Source of the DNA: Porticoccaceae bacterium
Lineage (GTDB): Bacteria; Pseudomonadota; Gammaproteobacteria; Pseudomonadales; Porticoccaceae
DNA length: 5,847 bases
Direction: 5' to 3'
Assembly: GCA_003491845.1 (NCBI GenBank)
Contig: DNBN01000218.1
Span: 1-5,847, forward strand
Positions within the stretch are counted from its first letter, which is position 1, and every line of letters starts with the position of its first letter. The notes below the pieces were generated by a model, which worked only from the letters and a program-made list of their open reading frames with translations, did no database searches and was not told the origin of the DNA. Positions 1-5,847 of this stretch are shown one piece after another. Made by a program: the position numbers and the translations under genes.

Positions 1-60
1 AAGCACGACTGCGACGAGTTCGACATAGAGTACGTTATCGTTTTATCCCCTAGCAGGTAG

Positions 61-109
61 GTAGCCAGTAAAACAGAGATCAATAGGTATTTGGTGTCTG
101 TTCTGCTAC
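61..109. repeat. Imperfect inverted repeat downstream of the glutaredoxin-like gene
   Basis: The right arm (97-109, TCTGTTCTGCTAC) pairs along all 13 bases with the left arm at 61-77. The left arm is made of GTAG, CAG and AACAGA, separated by a 1-base and a 3-base bulge. The loop is 19 nt (78-96). An A8 run (110-117) follows directly on the plus strand. Read on the minus strand, the direction of the neighbouring gene, the T8 run precedes the hairpin instead of following it, so this is not a standard intrinsic terminator. It may be a transcript-end structure or chance. The rest of 1-123 shows no gene I can support. Confidence 0.35.
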
Positions 110-123
110 AAAAAAAAGAAACC

Positions 124-366
124 CTATTGTCTATCAAGCATCCTGCTAATTTGTGCAGATGTGAATGGCCATCCTTTCTCTTGGCCATCAGGCAACATCA
201 CAACAGGTATTCTTAGGGCGTATCGTTCTTTGAGTGAAAGATCGCGACTAATATCAACCTCAATAATCATAATATTTCGTGTCTTTACCAGCGGAGCTAA
301 TATCTGCAGTGCTTGATGGCACAAATGACAATTTTGACCTGAGTAAAGAATAAGATCTGTAGACAT
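124..366 (-). CDS. Glutaredoxin-like thioredoxin-fold protein (DUF836 family)
   Basis: This is a small cytoplasmic protein of 80 residues, probably a thiol-disulfide oxidoreductase of the glutaredoxin-like DUF836 family; its physiological partner is unknown. The sequence opens with a beta strand (LILYS) leading into a C-H-L-C active site at residues 13-16. A second strand (IMIIEVDI, about 32-39) follows, then RIPVVML with the expected cis-proline at residue 54, and a short C-terminal helix. This order is the minimal thioredoxin fold, and 80 residues is normal for the family. I chose the ATG at 366-364 because family members begin only a few residues before the first strand, and a weak GGGGAT lies 7 nt upstream. 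The frame also permits a TTG start at 381-379, adding five residues. It lies 34 bp after the PLP-enzyme gene on the same strand, so it is probably the last gene of the rlmL transcript. Genes of this family often sit beside rlmL in gammaproteobacteria (recalled, not checked). Confidence 0.85.
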   Translation of the reverse strand: MSTDLILYSGQNCHLCHQALQILAPLVKTRNIMIIEVDISRDLSLKERYALRIPVVMLPDGQEKGWPFTSAQISRMLDRQ

Positions 367-400
367 AGTGCTTATCCCCAATACTATTTAGCGGTTGTGA

Positions 401-1498
401 CTAACATTGAATCTGGACGTCTTTAGAAGCTACATCAACAAAAAAACGTATCATTTTGGCTATCTCACTATCTGGGATTTCCATTGTATTAACCCCAACA
501 GATAGCTCAAAATAGGACGCATCTGCGCCTCTTTCAATTGCCCTACCAAAAAGTCTAACACCAAAGCTGTCAATAACAACGTCTCTGGCAGCGTTGGCGC
601 AACGGGCAGAAAACGGCAGATGAACGTGCATCATATTGGTTTGAATCTGCTCTGGCCTGCAGTGTATTTCGTCTATACTGTGTAGCAACATTGACAACTG
701 CCTAGCTTTACTACAAAACCTAGGCATGTCAGCGATACGTTGATCAAATAACATGCCCGCAGAGGCCACCTGAGGCCCGAGGGTTTGAACGGTACCACCA
801 GCTCGCCTCTGCCATATTTTTGCATCAGCAACAAATGCTTCAGAGCCAAGCAGCATGGCCCCAGGGAGTGCCCCTATACCCTTGTAAAAAGAGACATAGA
901 CAGAATCAAACCCATGGCAGATATCTTGATAACTTTGCTGATAAAAAGGTTGAGTCTCCCACAATCTTGCACCATCTAAATGCAGTCGTATTCCATGTTC
1001 CTTGGCTGCTGATTTAAGCTCGTTTAACTGCATCCAGCTCGGCAGTTTTCCACCTACCTCTCTAATAGGTAGTTCAGTTAATAGAACACGCATATCAGAC
1101 GGTATTGTCTCAAGATGTTGCGCTAACATCGGCGACTGTGAAGGGCCCACTAAGGTACCTTTTAAACGATATAGTTCTTTGTAGCCGCCCTCTTCATGAA
1201 TTTCAAGATGTGACGTTGGGTGCATTCCAAAATGATTACTGCCTCTTTCACTACACCAAATCTTCAAGGCAATCAGCTGTGCTAACACCCCAGTTGGCAT
1301 GAAACGAGCAGCAGGAAACCCGAGCAAGTTGGCAATTTTAGCCTCGAAATCAGTAATTAATGAGCCTTCACCATACTGGTCAAACTGAATATTATGTTGT
1401 TCACACCATCGAGATATTTGCCTTAAAAAGGCTGCCATATCTGGCGCACCACTACCAGACAATGACCTAATCAATTGATCGGAATCTGGTCTATCCAA
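401..1498 (-). CDS. PLP-dependent threonine aldolase / beta-eliminating lyase-like enzyme
   Basis: This is a 365-residue fold-type I PLP enzyme related to low-specificity L-threonine aldolase, acting in the cytoplasm; the substrate is not established. Visible motifs are YGEGSLITDFEAKIANLLG (42-60), MPTGVLAQ (67-74, phosphate-binding region), and H97 before EEGG, matching the histidine that stacks on PLP in E. coli LtaE. HLDGAR (173-178) supplies the aspartate for the pyridine nitrogen and one carboxylate arginine, and SFYKG carries the Schiff-base lysine K206. It differs from LtaE in having about 40 residues before the conserved start, and Y-F-E-L near 329-332 where LtaE has a second substrate arginine. 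It therefore belongs to a divergent subfamily, and calling it ltaE would overstate the case. The start is TTG at 1498-1496, inside the last codons of rlmL (8-bp overlap), with only a weak GAGAG upstream. The first in-frame ATG is residue 21, so the start is uncertain. Translational coupling to rlmL is likely. Confidence 0.8.
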   Translation of the reverse strand: MDRPDSDQLIRSLSGSGAPDMAAFLRQISRWCEQHNIQFDQYGEGSLITDFEAKIANLLGFPAARFMPTGVLAQLIALKIWCSERGSNHFGMHPTSHLEIHEEGGYKELYRLKGTLVGPSQSPMLAQHLETIPSDMRVLLTELPIREVGGKLPSWMQLNELKSAAKEHGIRLHLDGARLWETQPFYQQSYQDICHGFDSVYVSFYKGIGALPGAMLLGSEAFVADAKIWQRRAGGTVQTLGPQVASAGMLFDQRIADMPRFCSKARQLSMLLHSIDEIHCRPEQIQTNMMHVHLPFSARCANAARDVVIDSFGVRLFGRAIERGADASYFELSVGVNTMEIPDSEIAKMIRFFVDVASKDVQIQC

Positions 1499-3668
1499 AG
1501 GTCTCTCGTCGCGTAATTAACCAGACATTATGAATTCTAGGATTTCGTACAAAGTCAGCATCAAGAGTTTGAGCAGTAATATTGTCGCAATTAAACTGTC
1601 TAAGCGTAAGTTCATCCATTTTAAACTTGCGAAAATTGTTAGAAAAAATCAAAGTACCACCATCAGCAAGCTTAGCCATAGAGGATCTGATTAAGTCGCC
1701 ATGATCACGCTGAATGTCTAGGATTGAATCCATCTTTTTAGAGTTAGAAAATGTCGGTGGATCTAAAAAAATTACGTCGAATTGTTCACTTTCTGTTTCC
1801 AACCATTTCAAACAATCAGCGCGAAGTAATTTATGTTTGCCTCCATGTAAACTATTCAAATCAAAATTACGTTGCGCCCAGTCAAGATATGTATTGGACA
1901 TATCAACACTCAGGGTACTCTTTGCACCGGCTAGCGCCGCCTGCACAGATGCTGCTGCTGTATAGCAAAACAGATTCAAAAACCGTTTACCAGACACTAA
2001 GTCTGCAATTAGAGTCCTAACTGGCCGGTGATCAAGAAATAGGCCCGTATCTAAATAATCAGAGAAATTAACCTCAAAAATTGCTCGTCCCTCGGTTACT
2101 TTCTTAGTATCACTTGGCCCGTCGCTGAGACGTTGATATTGACTATCACCTTTTTGACGACGACGTTCTTTGTAATAAACTTTACCTTCATAGTTAGCCG
2201 AGAATGCCTTTACGGCCACCTTAATTTCCGCAAAACGCTCACGCGCCAGCTTGTCCGAAATTGTGCTTGGTGGCGCATATTCCTGCACATAAATCGATTG
2301 ATCATAGATATCAATTGCAACCGCGTACTCTGGAATATCTGCATCATATAATCGAAAACAACTAATCCCAGATTTTTTCAGCCAGTTATCTAGTTTTCTT
2401 TGATTCTTTTTTAACCGATTGAGAACCATGCTAGCGCCCGCAGTCAAATGTTTCACTGGTGCTGGGGTATTCAGTCTGGCTTGTATTTTTGCAGACTTCG
2501 ACGTCATATCTTCAAAGACTAATAACTTACAGGGAATCGTGCCATTGAAAAGACTATATTGTTTAGTCGGAGACAAATCTGTTTGACGTCCTAAATCGAC
2601 ATTTCCTGTAAAGATAGCAGCCTTCCACCCCTGAAAATTCTTTTGCAGCACCGCACCTAATTTTTGATACAGCGGCACCAGTTCTTCGACCTCACCCAAA
2701 CGTTCCCCATAGGGAGGATTAGTAAGCAACAATCCACGTTCTGCTGTAGGTTTACCAAACTGATCAATAGGCTTATGCGCTAGGCGAATATGGTCATCTA
2801 AACCGGCATTCTCAATATTTTTAACAGTGTACTCAAGCACTCTTGGATTGGCATCATAGCCACGAATATCCAATGATAAGTTTTCAAGTCCAATCGCCTT
2901 CCGTTGGTGTGCTTCATCAACAAGTGTCTGCCACAAATCAGCGTCATGCTGTAGCCATTGATCAAAACCATATCGCTCACGGCGTATTCCAGGTGCAATA
3001 TCTGCCGCCATCATGGCACCCTCAATAAGTAGTGTTCCACTGCCACACATAGGATCTAACAAGGCACCCTGCTGGGCTATTATAGCGGGCCAACCTGCTC
3101 TAAGTAGCAGCGCTACAGCTAAATTTTCCTTAATAGGTGCACTACCTTGACCGGTTCGATAACCTCGGCGATGCAAACTTTCTCCAGAGATATCTAGAGA
3201 AACAGAAACGCGACCCTTATGTTGGCGCACCTGAATACGAATATCTGGATTTTTAGTATCTACATTTGGTCGTTCGCCCTCAATGCGCCGAATGCGATCA
3301 ACAATCGCATCCTTCACACGCTGTGAGCCATACATAGTATTGTCAATAAAACGAGAAGTGCCAATAAAATCTATGGCAATACTTTGCGCCGCAGAGAAGT
3401 GCGTTTCCCAGGTAATATCGTTACACTGCTGATACAGGTCATCTGACTCATTAAGCATAAAGCTATGGAGTGGCATCAAAATACGGTTTGCTAATCGTGA
3501 CCACAGACAAGCTCTGTAAGCTACTTCTTTTGAACCCTGAAAATATACGGCAGCTACTGTTTCCTTAGCATTAAAAGCACCAAGTGCTGTTAATTCGTCA
3601 ACAAGAAGTAACTCAAGTCCTTTCGGGCAGGTCGCGAGCCAATCGGTCTGGGTAGATACCTGTGTCAC
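1491..3668 (-). CDS. rlmL: Bifunctional 23S rRNA methyltransferase RlmKL (m2G2445 / m7G2069)
   Basis: This is a fused SAM-dependent methyltransferase of 725 residues (702 in E. coli) that makes m2G2445 and m7G2069 in 23S rRNA during large-subunit assembly. The N-terminal part (about 5-165) holds the ferredoxin-like and THUMP RNA-binding region. The RlmL methyltransferase follows, with the SAM loop DPMCGSGTLLIEGAM (205-219) and catalytic TNPPYGERLG (316-325). The RlmK half (about 410-725) contains YLDTGLFLDHRPVR (538-551), the SAM loop NLFCYTAAAS (565-574), a motif II acidic region ending at D589, and DPPTFSNSK (636-644). Both active sites look intact. The start is GTG at 3668-3666. An in-frame TAG lies immediately upstream, the N-terminus lines up with E. 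coli RlmL, and AAGGAT lies 6 nt upstream. It is the first gene of the minus-strand cluster, divergent from rmf, and its stop lies inside the start of the PLP-enzyme gene. Confidence 0.97.
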   Translation of the reverse strand: MTQVSTQTDWLATCPKGLELLLVDELTALGAFNAKETVAAVYFQGSKEVAYRACLWSRLANRILMPLHSFMLNESDDLYQQCNDITWETHFSAAQSIAIDFIGTSRFIDNTMYGSQRVKDAIVDRIRRIEGERPNVDTKNPDIRIQVRQHKGRVSVSLDISGESLHRRGYRTGQGSAPIKENLAVALLLRAGWPAIIAQQGALLDPMCGSGTLLIEGAMMAADIAPGIRRERYGFDQWLQHDADLWQTLVDEAHQRKAIGLENLSLDIRGYDANPRVLEYTVKNIENAGLDDHIRLAHKPIDQFGKPTAERGLLLTNPPYGERLGEVEELVPLYQKLGAVLQKNFQGWKAAIFTGNVDLGRQTDLSPTKQYSLFNGTIPCKLLVFEDMTSKSAKIQARLNTPAPVKHLTAGASMVLNRLKKNQRKLDNWLKKSGISCFRLYDADIPEYAVAIDIYDQSIYVQEYAPPSTISDKLARERFAEIKVAVKAFSANYEGKVYYKERRRQKGDSQYQRLSDGPSDTKKVTEGRAIFEVNFSDYLDTGLFLDHRPVRTLIADLVSGKRFLNLFCYTAAASVQAALAGAKSTLSVDMSNTYLDWAQRNFDLNSLHGGKHKLLRADCLKWLETESEQFDVIFLDPPTFSNSKKMDSILDIQRDHGDLIRSSMAKLADGGTLIFSNNFRKFKMDELTLRQFNCDNITAQTLDADFVRNPRIHNVWLITRRETFG

Positions 3669-3674
3669 CTAATC

Positions 3675-3680
3675 ATCCTT
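3675..3680 (-). promoter_or_regulatory. Ribosome binding site of rlmL
   Basis: Read on the minus strand this is AAGGAT, 6 nt before a GTG codon. Together with the in-frame stop directly upstream of that codon, it fixes the non-ATG start of rlmL. Confidence 0.7.
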
Positions 3681-3691
3681 TTATTTACGTC

Positions 3692-3721
3692 ATACTATTA
3701 ATATAGGTACTGCATTGGCAA
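3692..3721 (-). promoter_or_regulatory. Candidate sigma-70 promoter for the rlmL cluster
   Basis: Read on the minus strand, TTGCCA (3721-3716, five of six to the -35 consensus) is followed after 18 bp by TAGTAT (3697-3692, four of six to the -10 consensus). Transcription would begin near 3685, giving a short leader of under 20 nt that still includes the ribosome binding site. An overlapping TATATT offers another -10 but has no well-spaced -35. This is inferred from consensus only. Confidence 0.35.
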
Positions 3722-3735
3722 CACCATTGAACTAA

Positions 3736-3753
3736 AGACCACTTTAAGGGTCT
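3736..3753. promoter_or_regulatory. Operator-like inverted repeat between rlmL and rmf
   Basis: The arms AGACC and GGTCT flank CTTTAAG, itself an odd-centred palindrome, so the 18-bp site is symmetrical apart from one extra A. It lies about 15 bp upstream of the proposed rlmL -35 box and about 110 bp upstream of the proposed rmf -10. It is a possible transcription-factor site. I do not recognise the motif as that of a known regulator, and no U-run follows it to suggest a terminator. Confidence 0.25.
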
Positions 3754-3859
3754 ATATTACTAGCGTTAACCGAAAACGCACATGATATAGGTGTTTAAAC
3801 TATTTTGTTTGGAATTTAATCATCAGGTGACACCAGCGGGTTACTTCTAAAACGGCATA

Positions 3860-3869
3860 GTCTATAAAT
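3860..3869 (+). promoter_or_regulatory. Candidate -10 element of the rmf promoter
   Basis: GTCTATAAAT resembles the extended -10 favoured by stationary-phase RNA polymerase, with a C just before TATAAA. No good -35 hexamer is present at 16-18 bp; TTACTT at 3841 is poor. Transcription would begin near 3875, and the stretch between is AT-rich, which fits a promoter not inhibited by ppGpp. In E. coli, rmf rises as growth slows through ppGpp. Whether sigma-S or sigma-70 reads this site cannot be decided here. Confidence 0.35.
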
Positions 3870-3890
3870 CTACTATCAATATCAATTTAT

Positions 3891-3896
3891 AAGGAG
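3891..3896 (+). promoter_or_regulatory. Strong Shine-Dalgarno of rmf
   Basis: AAGGAG lies 6 nt before the ATG at 3903. It is the strongest ribosome binding site in the window and fits the high expression expected of rmf. Just upstream is a tandem ATCAAT repeat (3875-3886) in the presumed leader. Confidence 0.85.
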
Positions 3897-3902
3897 ACGT
3901 CT

Positions 3903-4121
3903 ATGAAGAAGCATAAAAGAGATCCAGAACAACGTTCCTATGTAAAAGGTTACCAAGCCGCCATACAGGGTCGTTCTCTATCTATTTGCCCGCATCAAGA
4001 GAATACTAAAACTGCTTTCCAGTGGTCCAGAGGATGGCGAGAAGGTCGTCAAGATGGCTGGTCGGGTTTCAACAGGGAGACCTGTCAAAAAAAAGCTACT
4101 AATTTAGCCTTAAACCAATGA
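3903..4121 (+). CDS. rmf: Ribosome modulation factor (100S ribosome hibernation)
   Basis: RMF is a small basic ribosome-binding protein that drives pairing of 70S ribosomes into inactive 90S/100S dimers in stationary phase or starvation, blocking the Shine-Dalgarno-binding region of the small subunit. The 72 residues match the family along the conserved core: MKKHKRDPEQR, GYQAAIQGRS (16-25), ICPHQ (28-32) and QWSRGWREGRQD (40-51). E. coli RMF has 55 residues and ends soon after the GWREA segment. This one continues with a WSGF stretch and a Lys/Asn-rich tail, as I recall in the roughly 70-residue pseudomonad form. The start is clear from the AAGGAG site and the family N-terminus. It stands alone on the plus strand, divergent from rlmL and convergent with gdhB, with its own candidate promoter and terminator. 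Confidence 0.96.
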   Translation: MKKHKRDPEQRSYVKGYQAAIQGRSLSICPHQENTKTAFQWSRGWREGRQDGWSGFNRETCQKKATNLALNQ

Positions 4122-4139
4122 ATGAATAGCTGACAAGAC

Positions 4140-4173
4140 GGTAGTATCCGGTAAGTTAAGGTTGCTACCTTTT
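4140..4173 (+). terminator. Probable intrinsic terminator of rmf
   Basis: GGTAGTATCC (4140-4149) pairs with GGTTGCTACC (4160-4169). The 10-bp stem has one G-U pair and one T-T mismatch around a 10-nt loop, and TTTT follows (4170-4173). It begins 18 nt after the rmf stop codon. The U-run is short, so efficiency may be modest. A competing fold exists in which AAGTTAAG (4153-4160) pairs with CTTGACTT (4179-4186). Confidence 0.5.
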
Positions 4174-4495
4174 ACCGACTTGACTTAAAAACCAGTAGAA
4201 ACCGTAACATTTTTGTCTAGATTGCTATTTTTAACCTACTAAAGCTCAAATGAATATCAACGGACACACCATTAAAGGCTAATAGGCCACAGTGGACCAA
4301 TAGTAAAAAAAATAATTGATCTATCTGATCAGAATTCATTGGTATTAGTAATAGTGTCTGTAACGGGAAAATTAGTATCAATAAAAGTAGCTGCGCTCAT
4401 GCCAAAAATCACACTGAATCTAGAAACATCATTATTTGACCGCTGCATGTAGCTGTATATGTTACAACATACAAAAGATCTTTAAGTAAAAACAT
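4174..4495. other. AT-rich gene-free region between the rmf and gdhB ends
   Basis: This stretch of over 300 bases has no open frame of about 60 codons or more, and nothing in it reads as a known protein or tRNA. It contains small palindromes: CCACAGTGG inside a bulged GGCCAC/GTGGACC hairpin near 4287-4300, CTGATCAG (4325-4332), an imperfect TGTATATGTT/ACAACATACA repeat (4454-4473) and AAAGATCTTT (4474-4483). None has a clear assigned role. Related genomes often carry pyrD near here, but I see no remnant of it. Confidence 0.5.
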
Positions 4496-4526
4496 GGGCA
4501 AGCTATAACAAGATATAGCTTTTCCC
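4488..4526 (-). terminator. Probable intrinsic terminator of gdhB, possibly bidirectional
   Basis: AAGCTATA (4500-4507) and TATAGCTT (4514-4521) form a perfect 8-bp stem with a 6-nt loop, extended by GGG (4496-4498) with CCC (4524-4526) across a small internal loop. On the minus strand the hairpin is followed after three bases by TTTTT (4492-4488), about 80 bp past the gdhB stop. On the plus strand the stem runs into TTTT before CCC, so it could also stop leftover rmf transcription. Confidence 0.55.
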
Positions 4527-4604
4527 AATTATCACAGATGCAACGGCAAGCAGACCTCATAAATCAGAGTAATACGTGCAAGCATGAGAACAAGAATTGA
4601 GAAC

Positions 4605-5847
4605 TTATTTGTACTCAACTGACCCATCCACTAAATTAAGTAGCTCGCGCAAAGCGACTGAGATCATTGCAAAGTCAGATTGAGGCACCTTGCGCAAGTC
4701 CCTTATCATTAATTTCCAGCGACTAATGAGTTCATGCTGCGTAGTCTCCCAAGTAGATATTGCCGCTAAATCATCTTGGCTTAAAGAACATAGCGATGCG
4801 GTTAGTTTTCGTCGCTGGCTCTCTAGGTCATCCACATAACTCTCTCTAGCTAAATCCTGCCAACGATTTTCAGGTTGGAGAGCGACAATCTGTGACATGA
4901 ACCAATCTAGTGACAAAAACTCTCCGAGCTCAAAGTAAATAGCACCTACGGTCTGAATTGGCATGTTCATAGTAGCCGCTGTACGAACCACTCCCATACT
5001 CATAAACATGCTATCGGTTGCTGCAAGCCGTTCTGCCAGATCTACTTGTACACCTAAGCCCAATAAATCGTCTCGTTCATCGGCCCAAAGTATTCGCCAT
5101 TGCTCTTTTTGCAAGTCAGGAAGCGCCTTCAATAGAACCGCTGTAGGCTCTAGATACTCGGCGATAAGACTCTCGCAGTTTAAGTCTAAACGATGATTAC
5201 GTAGAAACCATCGTGTGGCACGGCGAGTTAATCTGACTAAAATATGCAATAGTTCTATTACGGTAGCTGAGGGAAGTGCTGGCTGATGACCTTCGATCTG
5301 CTGCCAAAGCACATCAATACCCAGTACCTGAGTTACCACTACATAGGCTTTGATAACATCTGCAGGAGATGCTCCGGTGGATTCCATTTGCCGGAAGAAG
5401 AAACTAAAACCAACACGATTTACTAGATCATTCACAAGCTCGTTGATCGCAATTTCATTAGCTAATGAATGAGTCTTAACCGCATCAGGATATTTTGCTA
5501 CTAGGACTTCAGGAAAGTAATTTGTCACAGATCTGGCAAGCCAAGGATCTGCTAAGAAATCAGAGGTCACAAGAGACTCTTTTAACACTACTTTAGAATA
5601 GCAGATTAATACTGATAATTCTGGGCGAGTCCAGCTAGGCTGACCACGATTAATCCTATCAGCGAGCTGATCATCATTTGGGAGAAACTCAAGATCCCTG
5701 TCAATCTGCTCATTAGCCTCTAACCAGGTAAGAAATCGTTGGTATTCTGAATGATGTTGCTTGCTTCGAGCCATAGCTAAGCTAATTGCCATGGTTTGGC
5801 GAATGTTATTAGCCAATACCAAACCTGCCACATCATCAGTCATCTCA
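4605..5847 (-). CDS. gdhB: NAD-specific glutamate dehydrogenase, large type, C-terminal part (partial)
   Basis: This is the C-terminal 413 or so residues of the ~180-kDa, about 1600-residue NAD-dependent glutamate dehydrogenase, a cytoplasmic enzyme oxidising L-glutamate to 2-oxoglutarate and ammonium with NAD+. The frame stays open to the right edge. The methionine at 5843-5841 is preceded by an in-frame Glu codon and matches an internal family position (MTDDVAGLVLANN), so it is not the true start. Numbering from that Met, family motifs are LEFLPNDDQLADR (51-63), WTRPELSVLICYSKV (71-85), LANEIAINELVNDLVNRVG (127-145) and TGASPADVIKAYVV (156-169). A helical tail follows, ending VDGSVEYK before TAA. 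The catalytic and nucleotide-binding domains lie outside the window. The protein ends at a natural-looking position with no frameshift. It is convergent with rmf. The symbol follows Pseudomonas usage. Confidence 0.93.
   Translation of the reverse strand, partial: EMTDDVAGLVLANNIRQTMAISLAMARSKQHHSEYQRFLTWLEANEQIDRDLEFLPNDDQLADRINRGQPSWTRPELSVLICYSKVVLKESLVTSDFLADPWLARSVTNYFPEVLVAKYPDAVKTHSLANEIAINELVNDLVNRVGFSFFFRQMESTGASPADVIKAYVVVTQVLGIDVLWQQIEGHQPALPSATVIELLHILVRLTRRATRWFLRNHRLDLNCESLIAEYLEPTAVLLKALPDLQKEQWRILWADERDDLLGLGVQVDLAERLAATDSMFMSMGVVRTAATMNMPIQTVGAIYFELGEFLSLDWFMSQIVALQPENRWQDLARESYVDDLESQRRKLTASLCSLSQDDLAAISTWETTQHELISRWKLMIRDLRKVPQSDFAMISVALRELLNLVDGSVEYK

Noticed and set aside
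1..60. A plus-strand open frame of 19 codons ending at the TAG at 58-60, possibly the tail of a gene entering from the left.
   Set aside because: It is too short to tell from chance and matches no family I recognise. A minus-strand ATG at 26 is also open to the edge, so neither can be called.
785..1302. Several overlapping plus-strand open frames of 60-65 codons opposite the PLP-enzyme gene.
   Set aside because: They are antisense shadows of a well-supported coding sequence, with low-complexity or unrecognisable products and no ribosome binding sites of note.
1714..3028. Plus-strand open frames (61-89 codons) and one minus-strand frame (2798-2998) within rlmL.
   Set aside because: All lie inside a continuous, fully conserved RlmKL reading frame and look like no known protein.
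4436..4526. A possible small RNA: TTGACC (4436-4441) and TATGTT (4458-4463) spaced by 16 bp, followed by the hairpin at 4496-4526.
   Set aside because: The -10 match is only four of six and AT-rich spacer makes such matches common. The hairpin is better explained as the gdhB terminator.
4963..5196. A plus-strand open frame of 77 codons within the glutamate dehydrogenase gene.
   Set aside because: It is antisense to a clear coding sequence and its Ser/Arg-rich product is typical of an out-of-frame reading.
4605..5843. Treating the glutamate dehydrogenase fragment as a complete 412-residue protein starting at the Met at 5843.
   Set aside because: The frame continues past that Met to the window edge, and the Met sits in a motif internal to the large enzyme.

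Overview
This window looks like an ordinary chromosomal region of a fairly AT-rich gammaproteobacterium (roughly 40% GC by eye). It carries a ribosome modulation factor (rmf), the fused 23S rRNA methyltransferase RlmKL, a small glutaredoxin-like protein and the end of a large (~180 kDa) NAD-specific glutamate dehydrogenase. This grouping is typical of Vibrio/Shewanella/Pseudomonas-type genomes. The rmf product has a long C-terminal tail like the pseudomonad form, and rmf lies directly beside rlmL as in Pseudomonas. I cannot name the genus.

Layout. Positions 1-123 hold no gene I can support, only an imperfect inverted repeat next to an A8 run. Positions 124-3668 are a three-gene minus-strand cluster transcribed right to left: rlmL (GTG start), then a threonine-aldolase/beta-eliminating-lyase-like PLP enzyme that overlaps the rlmL stop by 8 bp and seems to start at TTG, then an 80-residue thioredoxin-fold protein with a CxxC motif. 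Positions 3669-3902 are a divergent promoter region between rlmL and rmf, with a candidate promoter for each and an operator-like inverted repeat. rmf runs on the plus strand at 3903-4121 behind a strong AAGGAG ribosome binding site and is followed by a plausible terminator. Positions 4122-4604 are AT-rich and gene-free, with terminator-like hairpins at both ends. From 4605 to the right edge runs the C-terminal quarter of the NAD-glutamate dehydrogenase gene on the minus strand, convergent with rmf and cut by the window.

How the genes work together. RlmKL modifies G2445 and G2069 of 23S rRNA during large-subunit assembly. RMF dimerises finished 70S ribosomes into inactive 100S particles when growth slows. 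The divergent pair therefore covers ribosome building and ribosome storage. The PLP enzyme and the glutaredoxin-like protein probably share the rlmL transcript, but nothing in the sequence links them functionally to rRNA modification. Glutamate dehydrogenase is a separate catabolic unit.

Novelty. I found no new defence, mobile or signalling system. The points most worth a second look are the atypical aldolase-like enzyme, whose expected substrate-carboxylate arginine seems to be glutamate, and the gene-free gap between gdhB and rmf, where related genomes as I recall them carry pyrD.
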